Source: Alphaproteobacteria bacterium (GTDB lineage Bacteria > Pseudomonadota > Alphaproteobacteria > Caulobacterales > Parvularculaceae). Taken from it: a DNA stretch of 64,000 nucleotides. Each line of letters opens with the position of its first letter. Positions within the stretch are counted from its first letter, which is position 1. Positions 35,801 through 45,484 of this stretch are shown one piece after another. The notes under the pieces are model-generated. The model did not search any database. It was not told the origin of the DNA and was given only the letters and a program-made list of their open reading frames with translations. The position numbers were made by a program, and so were the translations under genes. The DNA is taken from the NCBI GenBank assembly GCA_016125425.1, contig WGLT01000012.1, forward strand, positions 205,003 to 269,002, read 5' to 3'.

Positions 35801-38721
35801 AACGCCCCCCGGCAAGCCCTGACGCCGGTGTTTCGCGCCGCGCCGAGACCGGAATTCTCCTGCCGCACCGACATGAAGTTTGGGTGCTTGGCGCAATATT
35901 CGTCGATGATTTTCGACGTTCTGTCCGTGCTGCCGTCATCGACAACGACAACTTCGAAATTTTTGTCATCCTGTGCGACAAGCGAATTGAGGCACTCTTC
36001 GACATACGTTTCGACGTTATAAGCGGGAACAATGACCGAGATCAGCGGCTCGTCCGGCGCAGACCTCGACGCGGCCGCCCGATTGCGAACTGCGAATGCG
36101 GGAGAATTTTCAGCCGGCCGCTTCTTAAGCGTCTCCTCGTAGTCCGCCCGTTCGAAAATCTCCAGCTTGCCGCCTATCGTAGCGTTGTAAATTTTGCGCC
36201 CCACAGCTTCGTAGGCGAGCTTGGCCTCGCGATAATTCATCGCGACGCGGTCAAGCTTCGGGTCTTTCCATGTTTTTCCTTTTCCGAAATAATCCTTGTG
36301 AAAATGATTCGGATCGTCTGTGGTGGAAAGAATGATGTCGCCGTTGCGTTTGTGCTCCTTCGGAATCACATAGTCGAAATCCATCCCGATCAGATAGACT
36401 TCGGTGAAACCGAGAAAGTATGCCAGTTGCAGGTTGATATAGGTGACGGACTGGCCGCAATAAAGAACGCGCGATGCGTCCCGTGAAAATCGCGGGACGC
36501 AGAAATTCGGGCTCGATTTCTCATAAAATCCGCGGTTCATGCGGAAGAAGAACGTGTTCGGCGTTTTCGGGTGAAGCTCCCGATAAATCGTCGGGAAGAA
36601 TTTGTAGGGCGCCTCATATTCGCGAATGCGCTCAATGTTCTCCTTCATCACCGACGTGTCTTCAACAACGTAGAATGTCGGACGGAACCCGGTTTCGTCG
36701 GTCTTGTAGAAGAACGAGTTCACCGCAAAGACGTACTCGTCTTTCAATAGCGACAGATCGTGTTTGTTAAGGGAAGGGCCGTTGCCGATGATGAAGCAGC
36801 GCCGCCCTCTGAATGCGTTATACAGCGCGGCGATCTCTTCGCTGTCCGGATCGGGTGCGTCATAAAGTTCTTTCGCCGGATAATCTCCGAGAGTCGTGAA
36901 TTCGGGCGGAAATACCGGCGCGCCTGGTTCTGACGCCGTGACATCGTCAGCATAGAGCCCGTTGACGGTCAACGCGCGTCCAGACCGATAGAGATCCGGG
37001 TCGCCGAATGAGGACGCGCGTTTGTCGAGATTCCGCTCTATCCGCGCCAGTGACTTATGCGCGCAATTTTTATGAATGTCGTCAGCTGCCGATAGGGACA
37101 TATCGACAGTGCAGCCGTAGTTCTCCCGCAAGTGGGCGAGCACCTTCGCGAGTTCCGCCTCATCCGGTTCGGCAGACGGGTGAAATAGATGCGCATAAAC
37201 GAAATCCGCCACGCGGACTTCTTCCGGGCCGCAGCTGCTGAGCAGCGCGACATCGAGAGCGCGATCCTCGCCGCCATAGCTCGTATATTGTTCAAATCCG
37301 AGCAACCGCAGAAAGGCGTCGCGGCGCATGATGACGACGCCGCCTGTGATCGTTGTCGGCTTTTTCACGCCGTTCTGCCGGCGCAGTCCGTCAAGAGAAT
37401 ATTCGGCTATGACCTCTGCCGCTTCCTTCGGATTCGTGAAATATACATTGGCATAGGGCGAGATCGCCTTGTGCTTCTTGTGACATGAGACGATTTCGTC
37501 GACGAAATTACGGCCGAGCAGCACGTCCGTATCGAGCAGCGCGACGACGGCGTTTTTCGTGAAGTGCTTGACGGCGACATTATAGCCCCAGCCGCGATTG
37601 TATGATCGCGGATTGTAGAGGAACTCATGTCGGACGTATGAGCAAGTCGGCCCAAGCCGGTCGATCTTGGATTCCGTGTCCTGTTCGATCAGGAGGACAT
37701 CAAAAAGATCGCCGTAAAACCGGTCGATCCATGACAGCAGAAAACGGAGGTTGTCGACGCGCGACGGATCGTCATCCGGAAATCTGACGCCAATAATCAA
37801 TGTCGCCAGCTTTTCTTCCGGTTCGAGGCCGGCGGCCTCGAGCGCGCGGAGGCGGTCTTCGGCGGAAAGGACCGCCGGCGTCAATAAAGGGCGCCCGTTC
37901 GGCGCGAAGGGCTTGTCGGCTTGTTCGCTTGGCGCATCGTTCGTGCGCGCGCCGCGAACGCTGCGCGCTCCAAGCCTGAGCCGTTCGGCGAGCTTTTCGT
38001 AAATATAATCGCTTCCGGCTCGCGTGAAATGAATATTGTCGCAGGTATATCGTTGTATCTCAGCCTCGCTCCAGCCGAGAAGATCGATTGTTTTGTCAGG
38101 GCCAAGAGCATCCCGGAACAGCGCGGAATAGTCAGCGGTTATCCCGATATTTCGCGGCCGGCCTCTTGTAAAATCGCCCTCCCAGCCGGGTACGAAGCGG
38201 TTTGAGTTTACGAACAGGAGATTTTCTATTTCGAGAAGTCGCGGCAGGAGACTTTTCTCCGCCATCTCGAGGCCGTACATGTTGATTGTCGGGCACCCTT
38301 CATACTCGACGCCGAGATCCGAATGCAAATGCGCGAGCATTGCTTCTTCAGTGAAGATCTTGTCAAAACCCGCTTTTTTATTATTGACGACTTTGCGCGC
38401 GTATTCGCGCGTATTGAGCCTTTGGTTGCCCAGATTCGCCGGATTTTTGTTGTCATAAAGATCATTGATCGCGCTTGGCTGCGCGCGCGGCGACCATTCG
38501 ACAATGCCCGTCTGCAACACGATGTGGTCGAAGCTTTCCGGACGATATTCTTCCAGCGTTTCCAGAAAGTCGATCGTCGTCGTCCACTTCATCGGGCACA
38601 GGAAAACCGTCGCCTCGACGTCCGGGTGATTCGCCAAACGCGATGTGAAGATGTCGAATGGCGCGGCGCCCCGAGGAATGTGCTGTCCGCGGCTGTCGGC
38701 GTAGATCAGGATTCTTCTCAT
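32830..38721 (-). CDS. 1963-residue multidomain glycan enzyme with sulfotransferase
   Basis: Domains in order, positions approximate. 1-250: SGNH-hydrolase-like, with RRILIYADSRG and the DxxH-type DNIHFTRAGSDYI. 300-520: GT-A domain, LLDTDVLLGRNF (DxD) and GGVVIMRRDAF...GGEDRALDV. 635-880: MptE-like/DUF115 module, CFIIGNGPSLNKHDLSLL and VYLIGMDFDYVIP. 890-1200: GT2 domain, ISVIVPAYNVETYVEECL and FILFVDSDDYVSP. 1260-1500: second MptE-like module, nearly repeating the first. 1545-1600: two membrane helices. 1600-1712: coiled coil. 1715-1963: sulfotransferase, with PAPS-site-like FFGHHKCASRFFRAE and RIIRDPRQILVSDYF. It lies 11 bases after the TylF-like gene and overlaps the permease start. Much of its DNA is visibly AT-richer than its neighbours. 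Each domain call is fair to good; the whole architecture matches no protein I know. Confidence 0.8.
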   Translation of the reverse strand: MRRILIYADSRGQHIPRGAAPFDIFTSRLANHPDVEATVFLCPMKWTTTIDFLETLEEYRPESFDHIVLQTGIVEWSPRAQPSAINDLYDNKNPANLGNQRLNTREYARKVVNNKKAGFDKIFTEEAMLAHLHSDLGVEYEGCPTINMYGLEMAEKSLLPRLLEIENLLFVNSNRFVPGWEGDFTRGRPRNIGITADYSALFRDALGPDKTIDLLGWSEAEIQRYTCDNIHFTRAGSDYIYEKLAERLRLGARSVRGARTNDAPSEQADKPFAPNGRPLLTPAVLSAEDRLRALEAAGLEPEEKLATLIIGVRFPDDDPSRVDNLRFLLSWIDRFYGDLFDVLLIEQDTESKIDRLGPTCSYVRHEFLYNPRSYNRGWGYNVAVKHFTKNAVVALLDTDVLLGRNFVDEIVSCHKKHKAISPYANVYFTNPKEAAEVIAEYSLDGLRRQNGVKKPTTITGGVVIMRRDAFLRLLGFEQYTSYGGEDRALDVALLSSCGPEEVRVADFVYAHLFHPSAEPDEAELAKVLAHLRENYGCTVDMSLSAADDIHKNCAHKSLARIERNLDKRASSFGDPDLYRSGRALTVNGLYADDVTASEPGAPVFPPEFTTLGDYPAKELYDAPDPDSEEIAALYNAFRGRRCFIIGNGPSLNKHDLSLLKDEYVFAVNSFFYKTDETGFRPTFYVVEDTSVMKENIERIREYEAPYKFFPTIYRELHPKTPNTFFFRMNRGFYEKSSPNFCVPRFSRDASRVLYCGQSVTYINLQLAYFLGFTEVYLIGMDFDYVIPKEHKRNGDIILSTTDDPNHFHKDYFGKGKTWKDPKLDRVAMNYREAKLAYEAVGRKIYNATIGGKLEIFERADYEETLKKRPAENSPAFAVRNRAAASRSAPDEPLISVIVPAYNVETYVEECLNSLVAQDDKNFEVVVVDDGSTDRTSKIIDEYCAKHPNFMSVRQENSGLGAARNTGVRACRGAFILFVDSDDYVSPNAVSALRAEQKRGDFDVVTGRFVRVSEDGVAQPIRTDELPQHEMPKESPALSPAEKVLGVFAPSVAWARLYRTKLIQENGLIFPARAPHEDLYFTFKALEFSKSVGEISDEIYFYRQRSGSLSKCATEAHIETIFAQWRDADAFMAARKARPIARALIARRTLYMIEGVRKRLADAPEDIKERFREELNLRRIGLQALLSDFRQSKIAKSATPKIAEQLIESLQESKRLTRPFTPENVLYPHYDIDLGAYAKREIVDISEEERQALSKFHNAYKGKRCFIIGNGPSLNKHDLSLLKNEYTFAVNSFFYKTRETGFKPTFFVVEDNLVMQENIEDIKAYKVPFKFFPANYKDLHPPGRNVFFFPANWGFYLQSSPNYCAPRFSTDATKELFCGQTVTYINMQLAFFMGFTEVYLIGMDFNYVIPQEHGREGNWIYSTTDDPNHFHKDYFGKGKTWKDPKLDRVANSYRQAKIAYESAGRKIYNATIGGRLEVFERADYYSLFRNLHRKPPALAAPQHERAPRRPFYAPFGEWLMRRSPRAFAAARLARRGLAGLWRRRIWTVPSLLLLAGIAGLGLLPSLADWRALLWGGAAFGALAFAVLYLALRVYQYVNALSAETAALRTEADRQGRKLEAMRRENRRISVDLDMNRRETARLNAEMRAAIKSAADARAELAEMLTQKRVAGFMRMDEELAGIRERAEVLHKQILVRTAEIPRLRERIAASERQIGALRFPDAPGTLVFFGHHKCASRFFRAEIFTTIAEATGARIRQYKIEHPPFHFRSGDELDLCNIDFTGLNEGGRDVVLFSNATRRSLERIKRATGDWKGLRIIRDPRQILVSDYFHHKGNHYTEQHGWVWDKLAEDQPVLRELSQEEGLLYELDNISKDVIENQILAPFDDHRVMTVKIEEFSKDSKTFLRRIAEFLGVPDIAGADTGRTWANPESGPWSEYFTPRIKEVFKERYGQALIDLGYAEDFDW

Positions 38722-38732
38722 GTAAGCTTCGC

Positions 38733-39653
38733 CTACCGCATCGTCGCCGTCGTAGTCTCTGATTCGGCGGCGCAGTCGCCTGCTCGGGTTTTGAGCCGGC
38801 AGATTGCGTAAGTCATGCCGTAGGCGACGAAATCATAATCATAACCCGTTTCCGCAATAAACTCCTCGAATGCCTTCAGCTCATGTTCGCGGAAACCGCG
38901 ATAGCCGATGAGTTCGTCAAACACGATCCAGGTTCCCGGCCGGATGAGAGGGTTGAGGGTGTTGAAGATTGTTTTCGTCGACTCGTAGATGTCGCAATCG
39001 ACACGAAGCAGCGAGATCGGCCGATCCCTATTTAGTTCGAGCCATTTCGGCAAGGTTTCGTCGAACCAGCCTTTATAAAGACGAACATTATCAGGCATGT
39101 TGGGAAGAACGCCTTTGACGTCTCCGAATGATCCTTTCAATGCATGGGTCCAGTCGAAAGGAAGTCCTTCAAACGAGTCAAAGCCGTGGATGGTCTCCGA
39201 CGGAAAGATCCTCGCCAGCTCCCTGGTGCTGCCGCCCTTATAGACTCCGAGATCCAGGATCGACCCGCCCAAAGTCATGATTGCCTCTCGCTTCGCTTGA
39301 ATAAAGCGGAATTGGTTCAAGACAAACATGGCCTTCGGCATCGCCGCGTCGACATAATCATACGTATCGGCCGCGGCGCGGCGGTTCTTCTCAGCCAGCA
39401 ATGCGACGAAGCGGTGGTTGCCGGCATAGAAATTCTGGAGGGCCGCATTCGCCTCGGGCGTGCCCAGGTCCCGAATGGCTCTCGCTATGTCAATCCTGAC
39501 GGGAGGAGCATCGTCGGCGTTCGCAGCCGCCGGAGGGCGATTGGAGTGCGCGGCGTCGGCTTTCCGCAACCGCTCAAGCTCTGCAACTGCTTCGCGTGTT
39601 ATGAACGACACGAGCCGTCGAAATTGATTCTTGAAAAACGTTCTGATCATCAC
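38733..39653 (-). CDS. TylF/MycF-like O-methyltransferase
   Basis: 306 residues. The SAM site is GGSILDLGVYKGGSTRELA (around 160); other family parts are IHGFDSFEGLPFDW, LLRVDCDIYESTKTIFNTL with metal-binding Asp, and WIVFDELIGYRGFREHE. Macrocin-O-methyltransferase-type enzymes methylate sugar hydroxyls, so it probably decorates or caps the glycan of this locus. An N-terminal 60-residue segment precedes the fold. It is the first gene of the long minus-strand run, 11 bases before the mega-enzyme. Confidence 0.87.
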   Translation of the reverse strand: MMIRTFFKNQFRRLVSFITREAVAELERLRKADAAHSNRPPAAANADDAPPVRIDIARAIRDLGTPEANAALQNFYAGNHRFVALLAEKNRRAAADTYDYVDAAMPKAMFVLNQFRFIQAKREAIMTLGGSILDLGVYKGGSTRELARIFPSETIHGFDSFEGLPFDWTHALKGSFGDVKGVLPNMPDNVRLYKGWFDETLPKWLELNRDRPISLLRVDCDIYESTKTIFNTLNPLIRPGTWIVFDELIGYRGFREHELKAFEEFIAETGYDYDFVAYGMTYAICRLKTRAGDCAAESETTTATMR

Positions 39654-39996
39654 CCGCTCGCCCCCGCACCGGATGTTGTGCCTAACGCAGCTCGGCTTTG
39701 CTTGAAAGCCCGAACTAGCGCAGTTGCGGCGGGGAGGCCAGTTTCAGCGGGGCCTTTCTGCGGAATCAGACTTGACGATGCGTCCAAATAAACTCGTCGG
39801 CAATTGCGCAGATCGCCGCCGCGGCGGCCTGAAATCCGGCGGCGGCGCGCCGAATAGGCCTTTCGCTTTGCAAGCGCGTCTTGCCCCGGACGGGAGCGCG
39901 TTAAACTCAATCGGTTAGACTAGCAGACGCGCGCTAAAAACCTTAGGTTTGTCCGCGAACCAGCGCCTGTGCGTTGAAGACGAAGGGCTGAGGGAA
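39654..39996. other. Divergent control region between tylF-like gene and gmd
   Basis: 343 bases with no convincing gene; the Arg-rich minus ORF 39650-39910 resembles nothing. It must hold promoters for both the long minus-strand run and gmd-fcl. Its right part is locally AT-richer and contains the dyad AAACCT-T-AGGTTT (39938-39950), about 47 bases before the gmd start. No confident -35/-10 pair was identified. Confidence 0.5.
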
Positions 39997-41050
39997 ATGC
40001 CTCCCAGATCCGCACTCATCACCGGCGTGACCGGTCAGGACGGGGCCTATCTCGCCCGGCTTCTCCTCGAAAAGGGCTATGTCGTCCACGGGGTGAAGCG
40101 CCGGTCGTCGTCGTTCAACACCGAACGGGTGGACGCGCTCTATCTCGACCCGCACGAGCACAAGACCCGCTTTTTCCTGCATTACGGCGACATGACCGAC
40201 GCGACCAATCTGATTCGGCTCGTGCAGGAGACGCAGCCGGACGAAATCTACAATCTCGCCGCCCAGAGCCATGTCGCGGTCAGCTTCGAGACCCCCGAAT
40301 ACACCGCCAACGCCGACGCTCTCGGCGCGCTCCGCCTGCTTGAGGCGATCCGGATTCTCGGGCTTGAGAAGCGGGTGCGTTTTTATCAGGCCTCGACCTC
40401 CGAGCTCTACGGCAAGGTGCAGGAAGTTCCCCAGCGCGAAACGACGCCGTTTTATCCGCGCTCGCCCTATGGCGCGGCGAAGCTTTACGCCTACTGGATC
40501 ACGGTGAATTACCGCGAGGCTTACGGGATGCACGCCTCGAACGGGATCCTGTTCAATCACGAGGGGCCGTTGCGCGGGGAGACTTTCGTCACCCGCAAGA
40601 TCACGCGCGCGGTCGCGGCGATCGAGAAAGGGCTCCAGCAGACCCTGTTCCTCGGCAATCTCGACGCAAGCCGCGACTGGGGCCATGCGCGCGATTATGT
40701 CGAAGGCATGTGGCGGATGCTGCAGCAGGACGAGCCGGACGATTATGTGCTCGCGACCGGCGAGGCGCACACCGTGCGCGAATTCGTCGAGCGCGCCTTC
40801 GCCGAGGTCGGCCGCCGGATCGCCTGGGAAGGGGCCGGCTCTCAGGAGGTCGGGCGCGACGCGAAATCCGGCGCGGCGCTCGTCAAGGTCGATCCGCGTT
40901 ATTATCGTCCGACCGAGGTCGACGCGCTGATCGGCGATCCGGCCAAGGCGCGCGAGAAACTCGGCTGGCGGCACAAGACAAGCTTCGGCGATCTCGTGAA
41001 GGAAATGGTCGCTTCGGATCTGCGCCTGATCGAACGGGAGAAATGGCGAA

Positions 41051-41067
<17 letters not shown>
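39997..41067 (+). CDS. gmd: GDP-mannose 4,6-dehydratase
   Basis: First step from GDP-mannose to GDP-L-fucose or GDP-D-rhamnose. 356 residues from ATG 39997 (SD GAGGG). NADP site [21 protein letters not shown]; family-typical [16 protein letters not shown]; catalytic [10 protein letters not shown]; and [20 protein letters not shown]. The track's 16 extra residues are not conserved. The last 17 bases overlap fcl. Confidence 0.96.
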
Positions 41068-42013
<946 letters not shown>

Positions 42014-42019
42014 CGCCGC

Positions 42020-43006
42020 TCAGCGCCGCTCGCCGCGATACGCCTTATACCAATCGACGAATTTCGGAATGCCGACTTCAAGCGGCGTTTTCGGCTCAAA
42101 GCCGTAATCGCCCTTGATGGCGTCGATATCGGCGTAGGTCGCATAGACGTCGCCGGGCTGCATCGGCTCGAAATGCATCACGGCCTTTTCGCCGATCGCC
42201 TGTTCGAGCACGGCGATGAAGCGCATCAGATCGACGGGCCGGTTGTTGCCGATATTGTAGATGCGGTGCGGCGCGGGCCCCGAAAATTTCGGCGCGTTCA
42301 GGGCGACGGCGAGAACGCCGTCGGTGATGTCGTCGATATAGGTGAAATCGCGTTCGAGATCGCCGTTGTTGAAGACCCTGATCGGCTCCCTGGCGAGCAT
42401 TTTCTCCGCAAAGAGCCAATAGGCCATGTCCGGTCGCCCCCAGGGCCCGTAAACGGTGAAAAAGCGCAGGCCGATCGAGGCGAGCCCGTAAAGGCGCGCA
42501 TAGGATTCGCTCATCAATTCGTCCGCGCGTTTCGTCGCGGCGTAGAGCGAGACCGGCTGCTCGACCGGATCGGTCTCTCGATAGGGAACTTTGGTGTTGG
42601 CGCCGTATACGGAGCTTGAGGAGGCGTAAACAAGAAGCGGACGCTTCGGCGCGCGGCGCGCAAGTTCGAGAACGGAAAGGTGTCCGACAAGATTGGAGGA
42701 CGCATAGGCGAAGGGGTTCTCGAGCGAATAGCGCACGCCCGCCTGCGCGGCGAGATGGATGATGACATCCACGTCCCTGGCTTCGGGCAGAGCGGCGAGG
42801 CGCTCGTGGTCGGCGATATCCATTTCGCGGAACTGGAAGCCGGGCGGCCCGGCGAGCCGGTCGAGCCGCGCGCGCTTCAGCGACGGCGCGTAATAATCGT
42901 TGAGATTGTCGACGCCGATCACCGAATGACCGCGTTCGAGCAGCGCCTTCGACGCATGAAAACCGATGAACCCGGCGGCGCCGGTGACCAGAATGCGTTT
43001 CGACAT
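42020..43006 (-). CDS. UDP-glucuronate 4-epimerase-like SDR protein
   Basis: 328 residues, extended SDR. Seen are ILVTGAAGFIGFHASKALLERG, HLAAQAGVRYSLENPFAY, SSSSVYGANTKVPYRE, YAATKRADELM and RFFTVYGPWGRPDMA. The AQAGVRYS and GRPDMA motifs are characteristic of UDP-glucuronate 4-epimerases, which supply UDP-galacturonate for capsules and LPS. UDP-glucose/GlcNAc epimerase activity is less likely. Confidence 0.87.
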   Translation of the reverse strand: MSKRILVTGAAGFIGFHASKALLERGHSVIGVDNLNDYYAPSLKRARLDRLAGPPGFQFREMDIADHERLAALPEARDVDVIIHLAAQAGVRYSLENPFAYASSNLVGHLSVLELARRAPKRPLLVYASSSSVYGANTKVPYRETDPVEQPVSLYAATKRADELMSESYARLYGLASIGLRFFTVYGPWGRPDMAYWLFAEKMLAREPIRVFNNGDLERDFTYIDDITDGVLAVALNAPKFSGPAPHRIYNIGNNRPVDLMRFIAVLEQAIGEKAVMHFEPMQPGDVYATYADIDAIKGDYGFEPKTPLEVGIPKFVDWYKAYRGERR

Positions 43007-43103
43007 GTGCGGCTCGGTGCGTCCTTTTCCTGTTTGCGGCCCGCCCGACGGCTGGGGCGGGCCTAGATATCACGCCTGTCTTAACCGGCAATCAGCGCGG
43101 CCG

Positions 43104-44261
43104 TCAGGTCGAGGCCGGCGGCCAGACGCGCATGAATTCGGCGAGCGCGAGCACAATGTGATAACCGGTGCTCGCCGGCATGTCCGTCGCGACCGGCTTT
43201 CCGTCCGCGTCGAAATGATCGCGCCAGCCGCCGGCGCGCGCGCCGGAGAGGTACTCGCTGAAAAACGCCTGGAGGCACCGGACGGCGCGCGCCGGCGCCG
43301 CCGCGTCGCCCGCCTCGCCGATCGCAATATGCGCCTTGATCGCCTCGGTTTGCGGCCAGGCGCGCCGGCTGGCGTCGTCCGGGCGTCCGCTGGGGAACGC
43401 GGTTTGCGGCGCGAATCCGCGCGCGTCGAGAAAGGGCAGGGTCGAGGCGTAGAGGCGCCGCGCCGCGTCAGGAAGCGGGACGTCCGCCGCGCGGGCGTAG
43501 GCGCCGAGCAGCCACGTCCACTCGAATTGATGGCCGGGCTCGATGGTTTCGCCCCGGGCGCCGGAAAGCGGCGTCCAGTCCTCCTCGAAGAACTCGCGCA
43601 GGACGCCATGCGCCGGATCGAGGAATTTTTCTTCGAAAAGGCCGAACAACGCGCGCGCGCGATCGAGATAGCGCGCCTCGCCGCTCGCCGCGTGAAGCGC
43701 GAGCGAGGCTTCGAAGAAATGCATATGCGGGTTTTGCCGCCGCGGCGCGCGCGCAGGAATGGATTCAAGATAGCCGCCGGACGGATGCGCGAGCTTTGCG
43801 TCGATCGCCGCGAGCGTCGCGTCGGCCTCTTCGAGCAAGGCCGGTTCGCCGAGCGCGCGCGCCGCGCAGGCCAGGCCCATCAGGCAGAAGGCGTTGTCGT
43901 AAAGATCGGGTTCGTCGTCGGCGAGGCCGGCGCCGGGCCTGACGATCCGGCCGAAGAGCCGGTCGGCGCGCCGGCACGGGCCGAGCATCGCCGCCACGCC
44001 GCGCCGGACAAGCGCCTCGGCGCGATCCTTTTCCCATCCAAGGCGCGCGGCTTCGGAAAACACATAAGTCTGGCGCGCCTGAACGCGCACGCGGCTTGTC
44101 TCGTCCTCGATCGGCGCGCCGTCGAGGGCGAGGCGCTCGCGAAAGCCGCCGCGCGGGTCGACTCCCTGATCGGCCCACAGCGGAAAGCATGCCTCGAACA
44201 GCCAGTCGCGCGCGCGCCGGGACAACTGGGCCGCTTGTCTTTCGATCATGCGTTCGTTCAT
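43104..44261 (-). CDS. AGE-family sugar epimerase/isomerase
   Basis: 385 residues, (alpha/alpha)6-barrel of the N-acylglucosamine 2-epimerase/mannose isomerase family. Key parts are VQARQTYVFSEAARLGW, ENPHMHFFEASLALH-like QNPHMHFFEASLAL with active-site His, IEPGHQFEWTWLLGAYA and WPQTEAIKAHIAIGE. Members interconvert glucose/mannose-type sugars or mannose-6-phosphate/fructose-6-phosphate. Next to gmd-fcl it may feed mannose units into GDP-mannose; no phosphomannomutase or pyrophosphorylase is in view. Confidence 0.85.
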   Translation of the reverse strand: MNERMIERQAAQLSRRARDWLFEACFPLWADQGVDPRGGFRERLALDGAPIEDETSRVRVQARQTYVFSEAARLGWEKDRAEALVRRGVAAMLGPCRRADRLFGRIVRPGAGLADDEPDLYDNAFCLMGLACAARALGEPALLEEADATLAAIDAKLAHPSGGYLESIPARAPRRQNPHMHFFEASLALHAASGEARYLDRARALFGLFEEKFLDPAHGVLREFFEEDWTPLSGARGETIEPGHQFEWTWLLGAYARAADVPLPDAARRLYASTLPFLDARGFAPQTAFPSGRPDDASRRAWPQTEAIKAHIAIGEAGDAAAPARAVRCLQAFFSEYLSGARAGGWRDHFDADGKPVATDMPASTGYHIVLALAEFMRVWPPAST

Positions 44262-44395
44262 GCGATTTCGAATGTCTCCTCATTTGAGGCATAGCACAGT
44301 CCCGCCCCGCGCGCGGCGTTTCAGGCGCGTTTGCGGAATGCCCGGGCCCGCGACAAGGCGGCCGTCGCCGCCGCGCGGGCGGCGCCGGCGAGCGA

Positions 44396-45334
44396 TCACG
44401 CTTCGGCCAGTCCCTTGATGAAGTCCGGATCGATCGGGCCGGACAGCTTGACCGCCTTGCGGCCGTGATAGGCGCCGAGTCTGGCCGTCGCCACCGTTTC
44501 CGGACCGCCCGTGGTCGTCGCCGTGAGGTCGAGGCGCTGCAGCGCGTCGGCGCGCAGATCGATGATCTTGCCGATCTCGAGCCGCGACAATTCGCCGATA
44601 TTGGTGATGTAACGGTCGAGCACGACGGCGAGCGGGATCTCCGTCGCAAGCACGTTACGGCGCATTCGTTCAGACCACGAACGGCTGGAGGCGGGGTCGG
44701 GCGCGGCCGCGCGCGCCCTGCGCATCAGACCCGCCTTGTCGAGCAAAGGCGCCGGGAAGGCGATCGTGAGGGCGCCGTCCGCCTTCGCATCGCCGAGCGC
44801 GAGCGCGACCTCGATCGCGAAGACCGACAGCGCCTCGCGGTCCTTCAGCACTTCCTTGGCCGAGCGTCCGCTGCGTTTCTCCACGAAAGGCCGCCCACGG
44901 AAGGAAGGCGCGCGCTTCGCCAACACCTCGCCGAGCGCCGGCGTCAGAAGATCGACGAGGGAAAACGCCATGCCGAAATCCATCGCCGACGGCCTGGCGT
45001 CTTCGGGCGCGATCGAAAGCTCGCCGCCGAGCAGGCGGGCGGTCACCGCGCTCGCAAAAGCCGGGGAAACAATAATCAGCGCCGAGAGCGCGCGCTGTCC
45101 GTCAAGCAGCCAGTAATAAAAGCTCGGCTCGGCGCGGCCTGCGAGAAGATCGGGAAGAGGCGAAAGCCGCGCCGACGCGCTTGCGACAAAATCGCCGGCG
45201 AGCAGATCGCTCGCCGTTTCGCCCGCCGCCTTGCCGATCGCCTCGGCGAAAGGCGCGAGATCGGGGAACGCTTCGGCTTTCGCCGCGTTGGCGCTGATCT
45301 TGCGCGCCAGCACCGAACGTTCTTGCTCAGCCAT
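44396..45334 (-). CDS. fliM: FliM-like flagellar motor switch protein
   Basis: 312 residues from ATG 45334 (MAEQERSVLARKISANA, with GAGGCG upstream); the 260 extra track residues lie antisense to motB. The middle part (FYYWLLDGQRALSALIIVSP, FGMAFSLVDLLTPALGEVLA) fits the CheC-like domain of FliM, and the end (LATEIPLAVVLDRYITNIGELSRLEIGKII) is the SpoA/FliN-type C-ring domain. It is a divergent alphaproteobacterial form lacking a recognisable N-terminal CheY-binding LSQxEID motif. Divergent from motB over 150 bp. Confidence 0.8.
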   Translation of the reverse strand: MAEQERSVLARKISANAAKAEAFPDLAPFAEAIGKAAGETASDLLAGDFVASASARLSPLPDLLAGRAEPSFYYWLLDGQRALSALIIVSPAFASAVTARLLGGELSIAPEDARPSAMDFGMAFSLVDLLTPALGEVLAKRAPSFRGRPFVEKRSGRSAKEVLKDREALSVFAIEVALALGDAKADGALTIAFPAPLLDKAGLMRRARAAAPDPASSRSWSERMRRNVLATEIPLAVVLDRYITNIGELSRLEIGKIIDLRADALQRLDLTATTTGGPETVATARLGAYHGRKAVKLSGPIDPDFIKGLAEA

Positions 45335-45484
45335 CGCCTCGAAGCCTTCCGTCCCCCGCACTTTCAGCGCCGAGATATGCGCCGTCTTGGTTGACGGAGT
45401 GCTAATCCCGGATTTCTTAAGCGCAAATTTACGGCGAGCGATTACCGGTTGCGGCCTTGCGCCGACAGGAGCCGAGAATCGCCC

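Noticed and set aside
39650-39910. 86-residue minus ORF upstream of the TylF-like gene
   Set aside because: Arg/Ala-rich, no ribosome site, lies across the divergent promoter region.
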